DNA of 64,000 nucleotides, taken from contig NZ_JAAXPA010000017.1 of assembly GCF_012396235.1 (NCBI RefSeq), forward strand, positions 1 to 64,000. The letters run 5' to 3'. Of this stretch, positions 29,142 to 36,478 are shown one piece after another. The translations under genes were made by a program, and so were the position numbers. This DNA is from Rhodococcus opacus (lineage in GTDB: Bacteria > Actinomycetota > Actinomycetes > Mycobacteriales > Mycobacteriaceae). The notes under the pieces are model-generated. The model did no database searches. It was not told the DNA's origin and saw only the letters and a list, made by a program, of their open reading frames with translations. How positions within the stretch are numbered: the first letter of the stretch is position 1; each line of letters starts with the position of its first letter.

Positions 29142-32100
29142 TCACCAAGTGTCGATATAGGACCGGCGTCGCCGGCCAGCGTCAGGGCCCCGCCAAGCGG
29201 CGAGTGCTCCAGTGATGGCGCCCCGCGTGTCGGCTGGGTCGATCACGTCGTCGAGTTCGAAAACCCTGGCTGCGTTGATCGCCTTGCCCGACTCGTATTG
29301 CTCTGCGACCAATTCGTCGTAGCGTCGCTGCCGCTCGTCTCGGTCGGAGATCGCTGCCAGCTCTTTGGAATAACCGAGCTGGACCGCTCCTTCGAGTCCC
29401 ATCCCGCCGACCTCACCAGTCGGCCACGCGATCGTCGCCAGCGTTTCCCTAAAACCTCCGGCCGCCATGGCCTGGGCGCCGAGGCCGTAACCTTTCCGCA
29501 GGATGATGGCGATGATCGGGACACTCAGATGGGCGCCGATCACAAATAGCCGGGAAAAGTGGCGCACGGTAGCGTCCCGCTCAGATTCGGGACCGACCAT
29601 AAATCCTGGTGTGTCACAGAGCGATACAACCGGAAGTCCGTGCGCGTCGCACAGCTGCAGGAAGCGCGCCAACTTGTCGGCCGCGTCGGCGTCGATCGCG
29701 CCACCGAGGTGCCCAGGATTGTTGGCCACGAGGCCCAGCGGACGCCCGTCGATCCGTACGAGAGCTGTGATGACCCCGTGCCCGAATCCTCGACGAAGCT
29801 CCAACACCGAGTCGGTGTCGGCAAGAGCGTCAATAACCTCACGAACGTCGTAGACCCGCATCCGGTTCTCCGGTACCAGGTGCCGTAGGACGCGCTGGTC
29901 CGCGTGGGTGTGCTTCTCATGAGGGCCTTGGAAGTAGTTGAGGTAGCGCTTGGCCACCTCGACGGCCTCCGCATCGTCCTCCACAAGCACGTCGACAACT
30001 CCATTAGGGACTTGAACCGACATCGGACCGACCTCTTCTGGGGCGAAGCGGCCAAGTCCACCCCCTTCGATCATGGCCGGTCCGGCCATCCCGAGTGACG
30101 AGTCTTTCGTCGCGATGACGACGTCGCAGCTGCCGAGCAGGGCAGCGTTTCCCGCGAAACAGCGACCGGTCAGCACACCGACAAGCGGAACCTGTCCACT
30201 CAGTCGACCGAGTGCAGCGAACGTGCCGCAATCCAACATCGACGATGCGATGTCGTCGACGTCGACGTCGCCAGGCCGCCCTCCGCCGCCCTCCGCAAAA
30301 AGTATTACGGGCAGCGCTTGCTGCTCTGCAAGTGCCAACATCCGGTCAGTCTTGCGGTGACCAAAAAAGCCTTGGGTGCCTGCAAGGACGGTGTAGTCGT
30401 AACCCATCACTACGCACTGCCCGAAATCGGGCACCCCGTTACTGTTGACGGTGGCAAGGCCGAGCACGATGCCATCGGCTGGTGTGGCTGCCGCAAGTTC
30501 GCCTACCGACCGCCGTCTACGCTGCGCGGCGACGGTGAGCCCGCCGTACTCGCGGAAGGACCCGGGGTCGACAAGTTCAGCGAGATTCTCCCGGATCGTC
30601 CGGTGGCCGGTCTGGTGTCGGCGTTGCACGACCTGGGGCCGAGCATCGTCAAGTTTCGCTGCTTGCAGATCCAAGAGGTGGGCGAGATCCGGACGAACGT
30701 GGTCCGGATCGATCTCTTCGACTTCGTGCCCCGAATCGACCGAGTCGAGGCTCGCGTCGAGGTAAATGACAGCCTGACTCTCGTGCACCTGATCCCCGGG
30801 GGCGACGAGGACTTTCGTGATGACACCCGCTGCACCTGCGGTGACCACGTGTTCCATTTTCATCGACTCGACAATGACCACTGGCGTCTTCGCAGTGACG
30901 GTGTCGCCAACCGTTACGGGGACAGCGACCACGGTGCCACCCAGAACCACGTGGACACCTCCTGCATCGCCACCTTTTTCGGAGAGCGGGTTGGTTGACG
31001 CGTTGACCGGAAGCTCGCCGGCGATCTCGGTCATGAACGACGTGGTTACCTCGCCCGAGACGAATGCCGGATGGGTGAGCACCGCCTGCAGCACTGCGGC
31101 ATTGGTCTCGACTCCCTCGACGTGAAGTTCCGCGAGCGCCCTGTCAGCGTGTGCTGCCGCGGCCGGAAAACCACCATGCCGGGTGTGTGTGATGATCTTT
31201 GCTAGCAGGGAGTCGAAGGTGCCGTCAAGGATGAGTCCGGCCTGGGCGTGAGTGTCGACTCGTACCCCGGGGCCTCCGGGTGGCTCAAATCGGCTCAGGG
31301 TTCCGGTGGCCGCGTAGGTTTCCCCATCGGTCGCGCGTCGGTCTGCGTTGAGTCGACTCTGGATAGCGAACCCGGTCGGCGCGGGTACGTCGACCTGGAG
31401 CAGGCCGAGTTCGGTAAGCGTTGCCCCAGCCGCGATGCGAAGCTGTGCGGCGACCAGATCCACTCCAGTCACCTCTTCGGTCACGGTATGTTCCACCTGC
31501 AGACGTGGGTTCAACTCGATGAATGCGGCGCTGAGTTTCCCGTCCTTCAGCGCGTCGGCGTCGACGAGGAACTCGACCGTGCCGAGGCTTGAATAGTTGA
31601 CGGATTCAGTGAGACGAACGGCGAGTGCGCCGAGCGAGGCGCGCTGGTCGTCGTTGAGCGACGGGCTCGGCGCCACCTCGATCAGCTTCTGATGGCGTCG
31701 TTGGACGCTGCACTCGCGCTCGCCGAGGTGAACTACGGTGCCGCTCCCGTCGCCGACGACCTGGATCTCGATGTGTTTGGCCGCACGCATCAAGCGTTCG
31801 ACGTACAGCTCGTCGTGTCCGAAAGCCAGACGCGCCTCCGAACGGCTACGAGCGAATGCCTCATCGAGCTGTGCGGGATCGACAACCTGCCGCATCCCAC
31901 GGCCGCCGCCGCCGGCCACGGCCTTGACCATGATCCCGCCAGGGTTTTCAGCCAGGAACGCCCGAGCTTGTTCGAGCGAGACCGGGGCAGGCACGGCATC
32001 GAGCACCGGCACCTCCACAGACACCGCATGCGCACGCGCTCGTGACTTGTCCCCGAACAGGGCCAATACCTCAGGAGAAGGCCCTACGAACACGAGACCG

Positions 32101-32387
32101 GCGTCGCGACACAACTCCGCGAACTGTGCATCCTCACTCAGGAAGCCCCACCCCGGATGCACGTGTGTGCAGCCCGCTCGCATCGCTGCCGCGACCATAG
32201 CGTCGCCGTCGAGATAGCCGGCGACTCCACTACCAGGCAGCGGCGACGACTCATCGGCCAACTGCACATGAAGCGAGTCCGCATCCTCGCAGGTGTAAAC
32301 CGCGACGGTTGATGCCCCGATGCCAGCCGCTGCCCGCACAACCCGCACAGCAACTTCGCCCCGGTTAGCGACCAGGATCTTCATCAC
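29142..32387 (-). CDS. Single-chain biotin-dependent acyl-CoA carboxylase
   Basis: 1081 residues with all three carboxylase parts in one chain. Biotin carboxylase spans about 1-450, with ATP-grasp loop GGGGRGM at 159-165 and HIEIQVVGD. The biotin carrier spans about 475-550, with the biotinylated Lys510 in ESMKMEH. Carboxyltransferase beta and alpha halves span about 590-1081, with EGGGGRPGD and GKGYGLGAQAM-like segments. It carboxylates an acyl-CoA with bicarbonate and ATP. The layout matches single-chain long-chain-type carboxylases of mycobacteria, which accept several acyl-CoAs. First gene of its operon, divergent from a TetR gene. Confidence 0.9.
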   Translation of the reverse strand: MMKILVANRGEVAVRVVRAAAGIGASTVAVYTCEDADSLHVQLADESSPLPGSGVAGYLDGDAMVAAAMRAGCTHVHPGWGFLSEDAQFAELCRDAGLVFVGPSPEVLALFGDKSRARAHAVSVEVPVLDAVPAPVSLEQARAFLAENPGGIMVKAVAGGGGRGMRQVVDPAQLDEAFARSRSEARLAFGHDELYVERLMRAAKHIEIQVVGDGSGTVVHLGERECSVQRRHQKLIEVAPSPSLNDDQRASLGALAVRLTESVNYSSLGTVEFLVDADALKDGKLSAAFIELNPRLQVEHTVTEEVTGVDLVAAQLRIAAGATLTELGLLQVDVPAPTGFAIQSRLNADRRATDGETYAATGTLSRFEPPGGPGVRVDTHAQAGLILDGTFDSLLAKIITHTRHGGFPAAAAHADRALAELHVEGVETNAAVLQAVLTHPAFVSGEVTTSFMTEIAGELPVNASTNPLSEKGGDAGGVHVVLGGTVVAVPVTVGDTVTAKTPVVIVESMKMEHVVTAGAAGVITKVLVAPGDQVHESQAVIYLDASLDSVDSGHEVEEIDPDHVRPDLAHLLDLQAAKLDDARPQVVQRRHQTGHRTIRENLAELVDPGSFREYGGLTVAAQRRRRSVGELAAATPADGIVLGLATVNSNGVPDFGQCVVMGYDYTVLAGTQGFFGHRKTDRMLALAEQQALPVILFAEGGGGRPGDVDVDDIASSMLDCGTFAALGRLSGQVPLVGVLTGRCFAGNAALLGSCDVVIATKDSSLGMAGPAMIEGGGLGRFAPEEVGPMSVQVPNGVVDVLVEDDAEAVEVAKRYLNYFQGPHEKHTHADQRVLRHLVPENRMRVYDVREVIDALADTDSVLELRRGFGHGVITALVRIDGRPLGLVANNPGHLGGAIDADAADKLARFLQLCDAHGLPVVSLCDTPGFMVGPESERDATVRHFSRLFVIGAHLSVPIIAIILRKGYGLGAQAMAAGGFRETLATIAWPTGEVGGMGLEGAVQLGYSKELAAISDRDERQRRYDELVAEQYESGKAINAARVFELDDVIDPADTRGAITGALAAWRGPDAGRRRRSYIDTW

Positions 32388-32430
32388 ATACCCACCTCAC
32401 TTGTTAATGCAGTCACAACATAATGGTTGA

Positions 32431-32450
32431 CGTTGACGCCACTGTCAACG
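32431..32450. promoter_or_regulatory. 20-bp palindromic operator between carboxylase and TetR genes
   Basis: CGTTGAC (32431-32437), GCCACT, GTCAACG (32444-32450) is a perfect 7-bp dyad in the 85-base divergent intergenic region. A partial extra GTTGACG overlaps its left side. Position and form are those of a TetR operator that would control both the carboxylase operon and the repressor itself. Confidence 0.65.
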
Positions 32451-32472
32451 CCTCGGAGGTTAGACTCTGCAC

Positions 32473-33186
32473 ATGAAGGGAACTGGCTGGGCCAAGCGCG
32501 AGGCATATTCGCGGGAGGACGCCGAAAGGCGCCACCAACTCGTCGACGCCGCACGAAAGGTCTTCTTGCGCCGAGGCTATCGACTTACGACGATCGCTGA
32601 CATCGCCGATAAAGCCGGGGTCAGTCGCGCGACCTTCTATGTCTACTTCGCTTCCAAAATGGACGTCTTCGTGGTTGTCGCAGAGTCGGTCCGCGCCGAG
32701 TTTCTCGCAGCCCAGGACATCTCAGACCTCGACCCGGATGATGTGCATCTGGTACTGACGATCACGACGGAGCGAGCATTGGACGCGGTGGTCCGGAATC
32801 ACACGCTGATCGCACTCCTGGACCACGAAGCCATCAGCCATACCGACGTCAAACGCATTTGGGGCGGAATTCGGGAGGGGACCATCGAGCGCACGGCGCG
32901 ATATCTGGCCGATTCCGCCAGTCGTGGCCTAGTCGATCTCCAGGCCGCGCCTCAAACCATCGCGCGCATGGGCCTAGGAAGCGTCGAAGCTTTCGCGCTA
33001 CCTATCGTCGACGGTCGATTGGAACGGATGAGGGCGGTGGAAGAGATCGTCAGCCTCTATCTCCCACTTGTCGGCCTATACACTTCACGCGATCGACTCA
33101 CCGAGGAAGTGGATGCGCCTCTAAATGCGCCTGCGCGGACGCAGCCACCGTCGAGGCAGGTACAAGCTCCGCGCGGATCCACCTGA
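32473..33186 (+). CDS. TetR-family repressor, divergent from the carboxylase operon
   Basis: 237 residues. The helix-turn-helix is TTIADIADKAGVSRATFYVY followed by FASKMDVFVVVAESV. The C-terminal ligand domain is unremarkable, ending in a Pro/Gln/Arg tail. The ATG follows GAGGTTAGACTCTGCAC. Divergent arrangement around a 20-bp palindrome strongly suggests it represses the carboxylase operon and itself, with an acyl-CoA or free acid as inducer. Confidence 0.87.
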   Translation: MKGTGWAKREAYSREDAERRHQLVDAARKVFLRRGYRLTTIADIADKAGVSRATFYVYFASKMDVFVVVAESVRAEFLAAQDISDLDPDDVHLVLTITTERALDAVVRNHTLIALLDHEAISHTDVKRIWGGIREGTIERTARYLADSASRGLVDLQAAPQTIARMGLGSVEAFALPIVDGRLERMRAVEEIVSLYLPLVGLYTSRDRLTEEVDAPLNAPARTQPPSRQVQAPRGST

Positions 33187-33243
33187 TATGCAGGAAAGCA
33201 TGAGCGCGTCGGCCATCGACTATCAGTCGGGACACCGACCGAG

Positions 33244-33510
33244 TACACCGACGCCGTCCACAACGAACCGAGTGGCCGGTGGACATCCCCCGCCGAGATC
33301 GACTTCACCGCATCCCCGACCCGAATTCCCGCTTCAACCCCGTACACCAGACTCGCGATCTGTAACTGGACCACCACCGACGTCTGGGCACACATCGCCC
33401 GCCACCGGCTCCCGGTGAATCCCGTCTACGCCAAACTCCGTGAACTGGGTGTCCCCGAGCAGCAACACCGCCTCTCCCACCTCATCGACGGTGGCCACCT
33501 CGACCGCTGA
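33244..33510 (+). pseudogene. C-terminal remnant of a PAPS-reductase-family protein
   Basis: An open frame with no start codon ends LAICNWTTTDVWAHIARH, then LPVNPVYAKLRELGVPEQQH, then SHLIDGG and a stop at 33508-33510. The (C/D)WTTxDVW and NPVY pieces are typical of the C-terminal part of phosphoadenosine phosphosulfate reductase-like proteins (sulfur and ATP pyrophosphatase superfamily). The catalytic N-terminal half is absent. Transposase scraps follow directly, so loss by IS activity is likely. Confidence 0.45.
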
Positions 33511-33557
33511 CGTGTGTGGTCTCGGGACATGCTTGACGAAATGTAGTCGGGACATGC

Positions 33558-33731
33558 TTAACGATTTCTGGGTCGGTGGGCGTTGAAATTGCGGATTGGC
33601 TTGGTGGTCGTTCTGGCATGCAGCGAGAGTTCCGTTGTTCCGTCGAGGACGCGGAAGTGGTGGTCTTCGACCATCACAGTGATGATGGTTCCGGCATGGG
33701 TACGTCCGACTCGCAACCGCTGCCCGGCCAC
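33558..33731 (-). mobile_element. IS481-type transposase C-terminal remnant
   Basis: The minus-strand frame reads VAGQRLRVGRTHAGTIITVM, then EDHHFRVLDGTTELSLHART and KPIRNFNAHRP. This is the usual tail of IS481-family transposases. The integrase core upstream is missing, being replaced by a Tn3-type remnant on the other strand. Confidence 0.6.
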
Positions 33732-33776
33732 CATCACGACGCCGTCCTTCGGCACTCGTCGGTGCAGGCGTTGTGG

Positions 33777-34023
33777 CCCCGCCGGCGGTTGACGATGGCC
33801 ACCAACGCCGTGGTGGCCTGGACGACCGAGTACTACGGGCTGGCGCTGGACTCGATGCGCGCCGCGGGACGACGTGTCGATGACGAGGTCCTGGCCCACA
33901 TCGCGCCGGCGCAGGGCGAACATCAACTTCTTCGGCTCCATCGACGTCGACATCGAGGGCGAACTCGCCCAGCTCGGCCCCACCGGCTACCGTCCGCTGC
34001 GGGTCCGCGACACCCTCTTCTGA
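33777..34023 (+). mobile_element. Tn3-family transposase C-terminal remnant
   Basis: The plus strand reads LTMATNAVVAWTTEYYGLAL, then MRAAGRRVDDEVLAHIAPA. After a frame change near 33918 it continues NINFFGSIDVDIEGELAQLG and PTGYRPLRVRDTLF to a stop at 34021-34023. This is the conserved end of Tn3-type transposases. The frameshift and the missing N-terminal 850 or so residues make it inactive. No 38-bp terminal repeat was recognised. Confidence 0.7.
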
Positions 34024-34263
34024 CACACCGGCCTCACAGCCACGCTTCCGGCTGTCAGCGAGGCCGGACCTGGTCAGATACACACGTCGTCCGATAGCGG
34101 ATCCGGCTACGGAACGGTCAGGTGTCATTGAACAGCGCCGTCGAGGGCGTTCGGGAGTCGGGGCAGGTGCACCCCGGGTGCTTCGCTGGTGGCCTTCCGC
34201 TCGCCATTGCGGTCGGGGGTGGCCGCGACCATGCTGAGCGAACCATGGATGGGAGCAGTCGGT

Positions 34264-35058
34264 ATGAGCCACGGCAGGCAGATCGGCCCGGAGTTCCAAG
34301 CGTTCGACTTCACACACGACCGGCGCACGTATGAGGTCTTCAAGGGTGGTTCGGGGCCGGCGGTTCTCGTGCTCCACGAGATCCCCGGCCTGCATCCGGG
34401 CGTCATCGCTTTCGCCCGTCGGCTCATCGCCGCCGGCTACACCGTGTACCTGCCGTCCCTGTTCGGGCGCCCCGGAACCCCCGCGAATGGCCGCGAGAGT
34501 GTGCACTCGATCCTGCGGGTCTGCGTCGCGAGGGAGTTCACGAAGCTGGCCGACCGCACGAGCCCCGTCGTCGGGTGGCTACGGGCACTCGCAGCCTCGG
34601 CCTACCGTGAGTGTGGCGGTCCCGGGGTCGGCGTGGTCGGGATGTGCTTCACCGGAGGTTTCGCGCTGGCGACAGCGCTCGAACCCTCGGTCGTCGCGTC
34701 CGTCATGAGTCAGCCGGCCATGCCCGCGCCGATCGGGCAGCGGGGCCGTGCCGCCCTGGGCCTGGACGCTGAGGATCTCAGCACAATCACGGCGCGGGCG
34801 AATGACGGGCTGCGCGTGCTGGGGCTCCGGTTCACCCACGACCGGGGTTGCCCGCCGGAGCGCTTCGAGACCCTGCGGTCGACGCTCGGGGCCGCCTTCG
34901 AGGGGATCGAGATCGACTCTTCCCCCGGCAACGCCGCCGGCATCGCGCCGTCGGCACACTCGGTGCTCACGGTCTCCCTCGTCGACGAGCCGGGGCATCC
35001 GACCCGGGTCGCCCTCGACCGGGTCCTGGCGTTCCTGGCCGAGCAGCTGCGTTCTTGA
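34264..35058 (+). CDS. Dienelactone-hydrolase-family protein
   Basis: 264 residues, alpha/beta-hydrolase. The nucleophile is probably the Cys in GMCFTGGFAL, as in dienelactone hydrolases. An early HEIPGLHPGVIAFARRL carries the oxyanion loop, and the His is near the C-terminus in DEPGHPTR. Dienelactone hydrolases open lactones in chlorocatechol pathways, but the wider family also includes other esterases; no catechol genes are nearby. The start at 34264 is preferred over longer options because homology begins soon after. It lies between a transposon graveyard and an IS element. Confidence 0.8.
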   Translation: MSHGRQIGPEFQAFDFTHDRRTYEVFKGGSGPAVLVLHEIPGLHPGVIAFARRLIAAGYTVYLPSLFGRPGTPANGRESVHSILRVCVAREFTKLADRTSPVVGWLRALAASAYRECGGPGVGVVGMCFTGGFALATALEPSVVASVMSQPAMPAPIGQRGRAALGLDAEDLSTITARANDGLRVLGLRFTHDRGCPPERFETLRSTLGAAFEGIEIDSSPGNAAGIAPSAHSVLTVSLVDEPGHPTRVALDRVLAFLAEQLRS

Positions 35059-35092
35059 ACCCGTCGCGGCGTGAGAGTGCGTTTGAAAACCG

Positions 35093-35952
35093 TCAGGTTC
35101 GGGCGAGCCGCCTCGTCATGGTCGCGATCGTCGCGATGTGAACCGTGGCCTCGTGGTGGTCGGGTCTGGTTTCGTAGTCTCGCACGCAGCGGCGGTGCTT
35201 GTTGATCCACGCGAAACGTCTCTCGACCACCCACACGAGGGGTCGGACGTGGAATCCGGTGGCGCGGGGATACGTTTGATGATCTGCATAGGCAGGGCGA
35301 GAACGTCTTTCGCCCAGACGGGCCGCCGTCCGGGATAACCGCTGTCGGCCCAGACCAGCCGGATGGTGGAGAACCTGCCGCGCAGTGCGGTCAGGAGTCG
35401 GAGCGCGGCGTCGCGGTCCTGGATCGAGGCAGCGGTGACGACGACGGCGAGCAGCAGTCCGTTCACATCCACCGCAATGTGTCGCTTGACGCCGTTCGTT
35501 CCCGTGCCGCCATCCCAGCCGCGGCTCGATCGGGGCACGGTATCCGCGGCCGGCACCGTCTGCGAGTCGATGATCGCCGCGGTCGGGCACCGGTCCCGCC
35601 CGTCCCGCACCCGCAGGCGGTCGCGCAGCGCGTCGACGATGTGCTGCCACGCGCCGCTGTGGGACCAGCGGGCGAAGACCGCGTACACCGTCCCGGCTGG
35701 CGGGTACTCCACCGGCAGTTGCCGCCGCGCGAAACCACCGCGCACGATGTACAAGATGGCGTCCACTATCACACGGCGGCAATACTTCTCGGGTCGTCCC
35801 CCGCGGCCTGCCATGCTGCCCGGCGCAGGCAACAGCGGCTCGACGATCGCCCACTCTGCGTCGGTGACCGACGACGGGTACACCGCGTAACCATGTCCGT
35901 CCACCGCGTGGGGCGGGCACGACGGGCATGGCGAGATCGGCGATGATGTCAT
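35093..35952 (-). pseudogene. IS5-family transposase with C-terminal frameshift
   Basis: The first frame runs from 35952 through a DDE-type core: DSQTVPAAD with the first Asp, KRHIAVDVNGLLLAVVVTAA with the middle part, and WADSGYPG. Near 35265 the frame changes. The other frame continues RATGFHVRPLVWVVERRFAW and NKHRRCVRDYETRPDHHEAT to a stop at 35093. The final Glu region lies after the shift. Some IS5 groups use programmed frameshifting, but no slippery run is evident here, so a damaging indel is more likely. Confidence 0.75.
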
Positions 35953-35953
35953 T

Positions 35954-36009
35954 GTGGGCTCCTGGTGTGGGCTAGGACTTGGTACTCACCGACCCAACCA
36001 GGAGCCCAC
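35954..36009 (-). promoter_or_regulatory. Leader hairpin covering the transposase ribosome-binding site
   Basis: Two perfect 13-bp arms, GTGGGCTCCTGGT and ACCAGGAGCCCAC, are separated by 30 bases directly before the transposase ATG. In the mRNA the AGGAG Shine-Dalgarno lies within the arm next to the start codon. The hairpin should hide the ribosome-binding site in transcripts that enter from outside, a known way for IS elements to avoid expression by read-through. Confidence 0.6.
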
Positions 36010-36179
36010 CTCTTCGGTTCTCAGTCAGGCACCTGCCGCCATCGCGAGTTCTCAAACACTCTCTTAGCGCCGCCACCCTCTTCCAGGATCGCCCCACGAA
36101 GATGCGAGGCCGCATCCACCGCACCCAGCCGGGCTGCCGACCACATCGCGCAACACGATGATCGGGCCAGCCTCACCGG

Positions 36180-36275
36180 ACGTGCCGGGCTATATAGGCG
36201 AGCATGGCGAGTCCACACTCGAGGTCTGCTGCGGTTCTATCGCCCACGGCCTCATCCTGCCCTGAGCGGGCGGTC
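36180..36275 (-). repeat. Copy 2 of the dispersed small-ORF repeat
   Basis: The minus strand encodes MTARSGQDEAVGDRTAADLE then CGLAMLAYI and a stop after 34 residues. Copy 1 is at 15034-15118. Here the frame has an ATG, so it may be the 5' part of the original small gene. Function unknown. The stretch 36064-36312 holds nothing else I can name. Confidence 0.45.
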
Positions 36276-36312
36276 ATCGGAGCGCGCCGCTCGACACACA
36301 CGAGAGGCACCG

Positions 36313-36459
36313 TCAGTGCGGCGCAGCATCCTGGTCACGGGGAGGGACTTGGCGTTCAAGCAACTCAGCAAGCTGCTCGATCGTGACCTCCACGGTGCCG
36401 CACATGGGCTCACCCGAGACGGCATACCGCGGCAACAGGAGTCGGTCGGTCACGCTCAT
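36313..36459 (-). CDS. Possible small protein downstream of the Lsr2-like gene
   Basis: A 48-residue frame beginning MSVTDRLLLPRYAVSGEPMC and ending with an amphipathic helix (VEVTIEQLAELLERQ) lies 20 bases after the Lsr2-like gene on the same strand. Composition is protein-like. There is no family match that I know, and the Shine-Dalgarno is weak. Confidence 0.3.
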   Translation of the reverse strand: MSVTDRLLLPRYAVSGEPMCGTVEVTIEQLAELLERQVPPRDQDAAPH

Positions 36460-36478
36460 CAGCGGACCCCCACCCGCT

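Larger units (their letters stand above)
35073..36063 (-). mobile_element. IS5-family insertion sequence, nearly complete but frameshifted
   Basis: The element spans about 990 bases. Imperfect terminal repeats face each other: GAGAGTG then GTTTGAAAAC at 35073-35090, and the inverse of GAGAGTGTTTGAGAAC at 36048-36063. It carries one transposase gene on the minus strand. Exact ends and target duplication could not be fixed. The transposase is broken near its C-terminus, so the copy is probably immobile. Confidence 0.6.
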
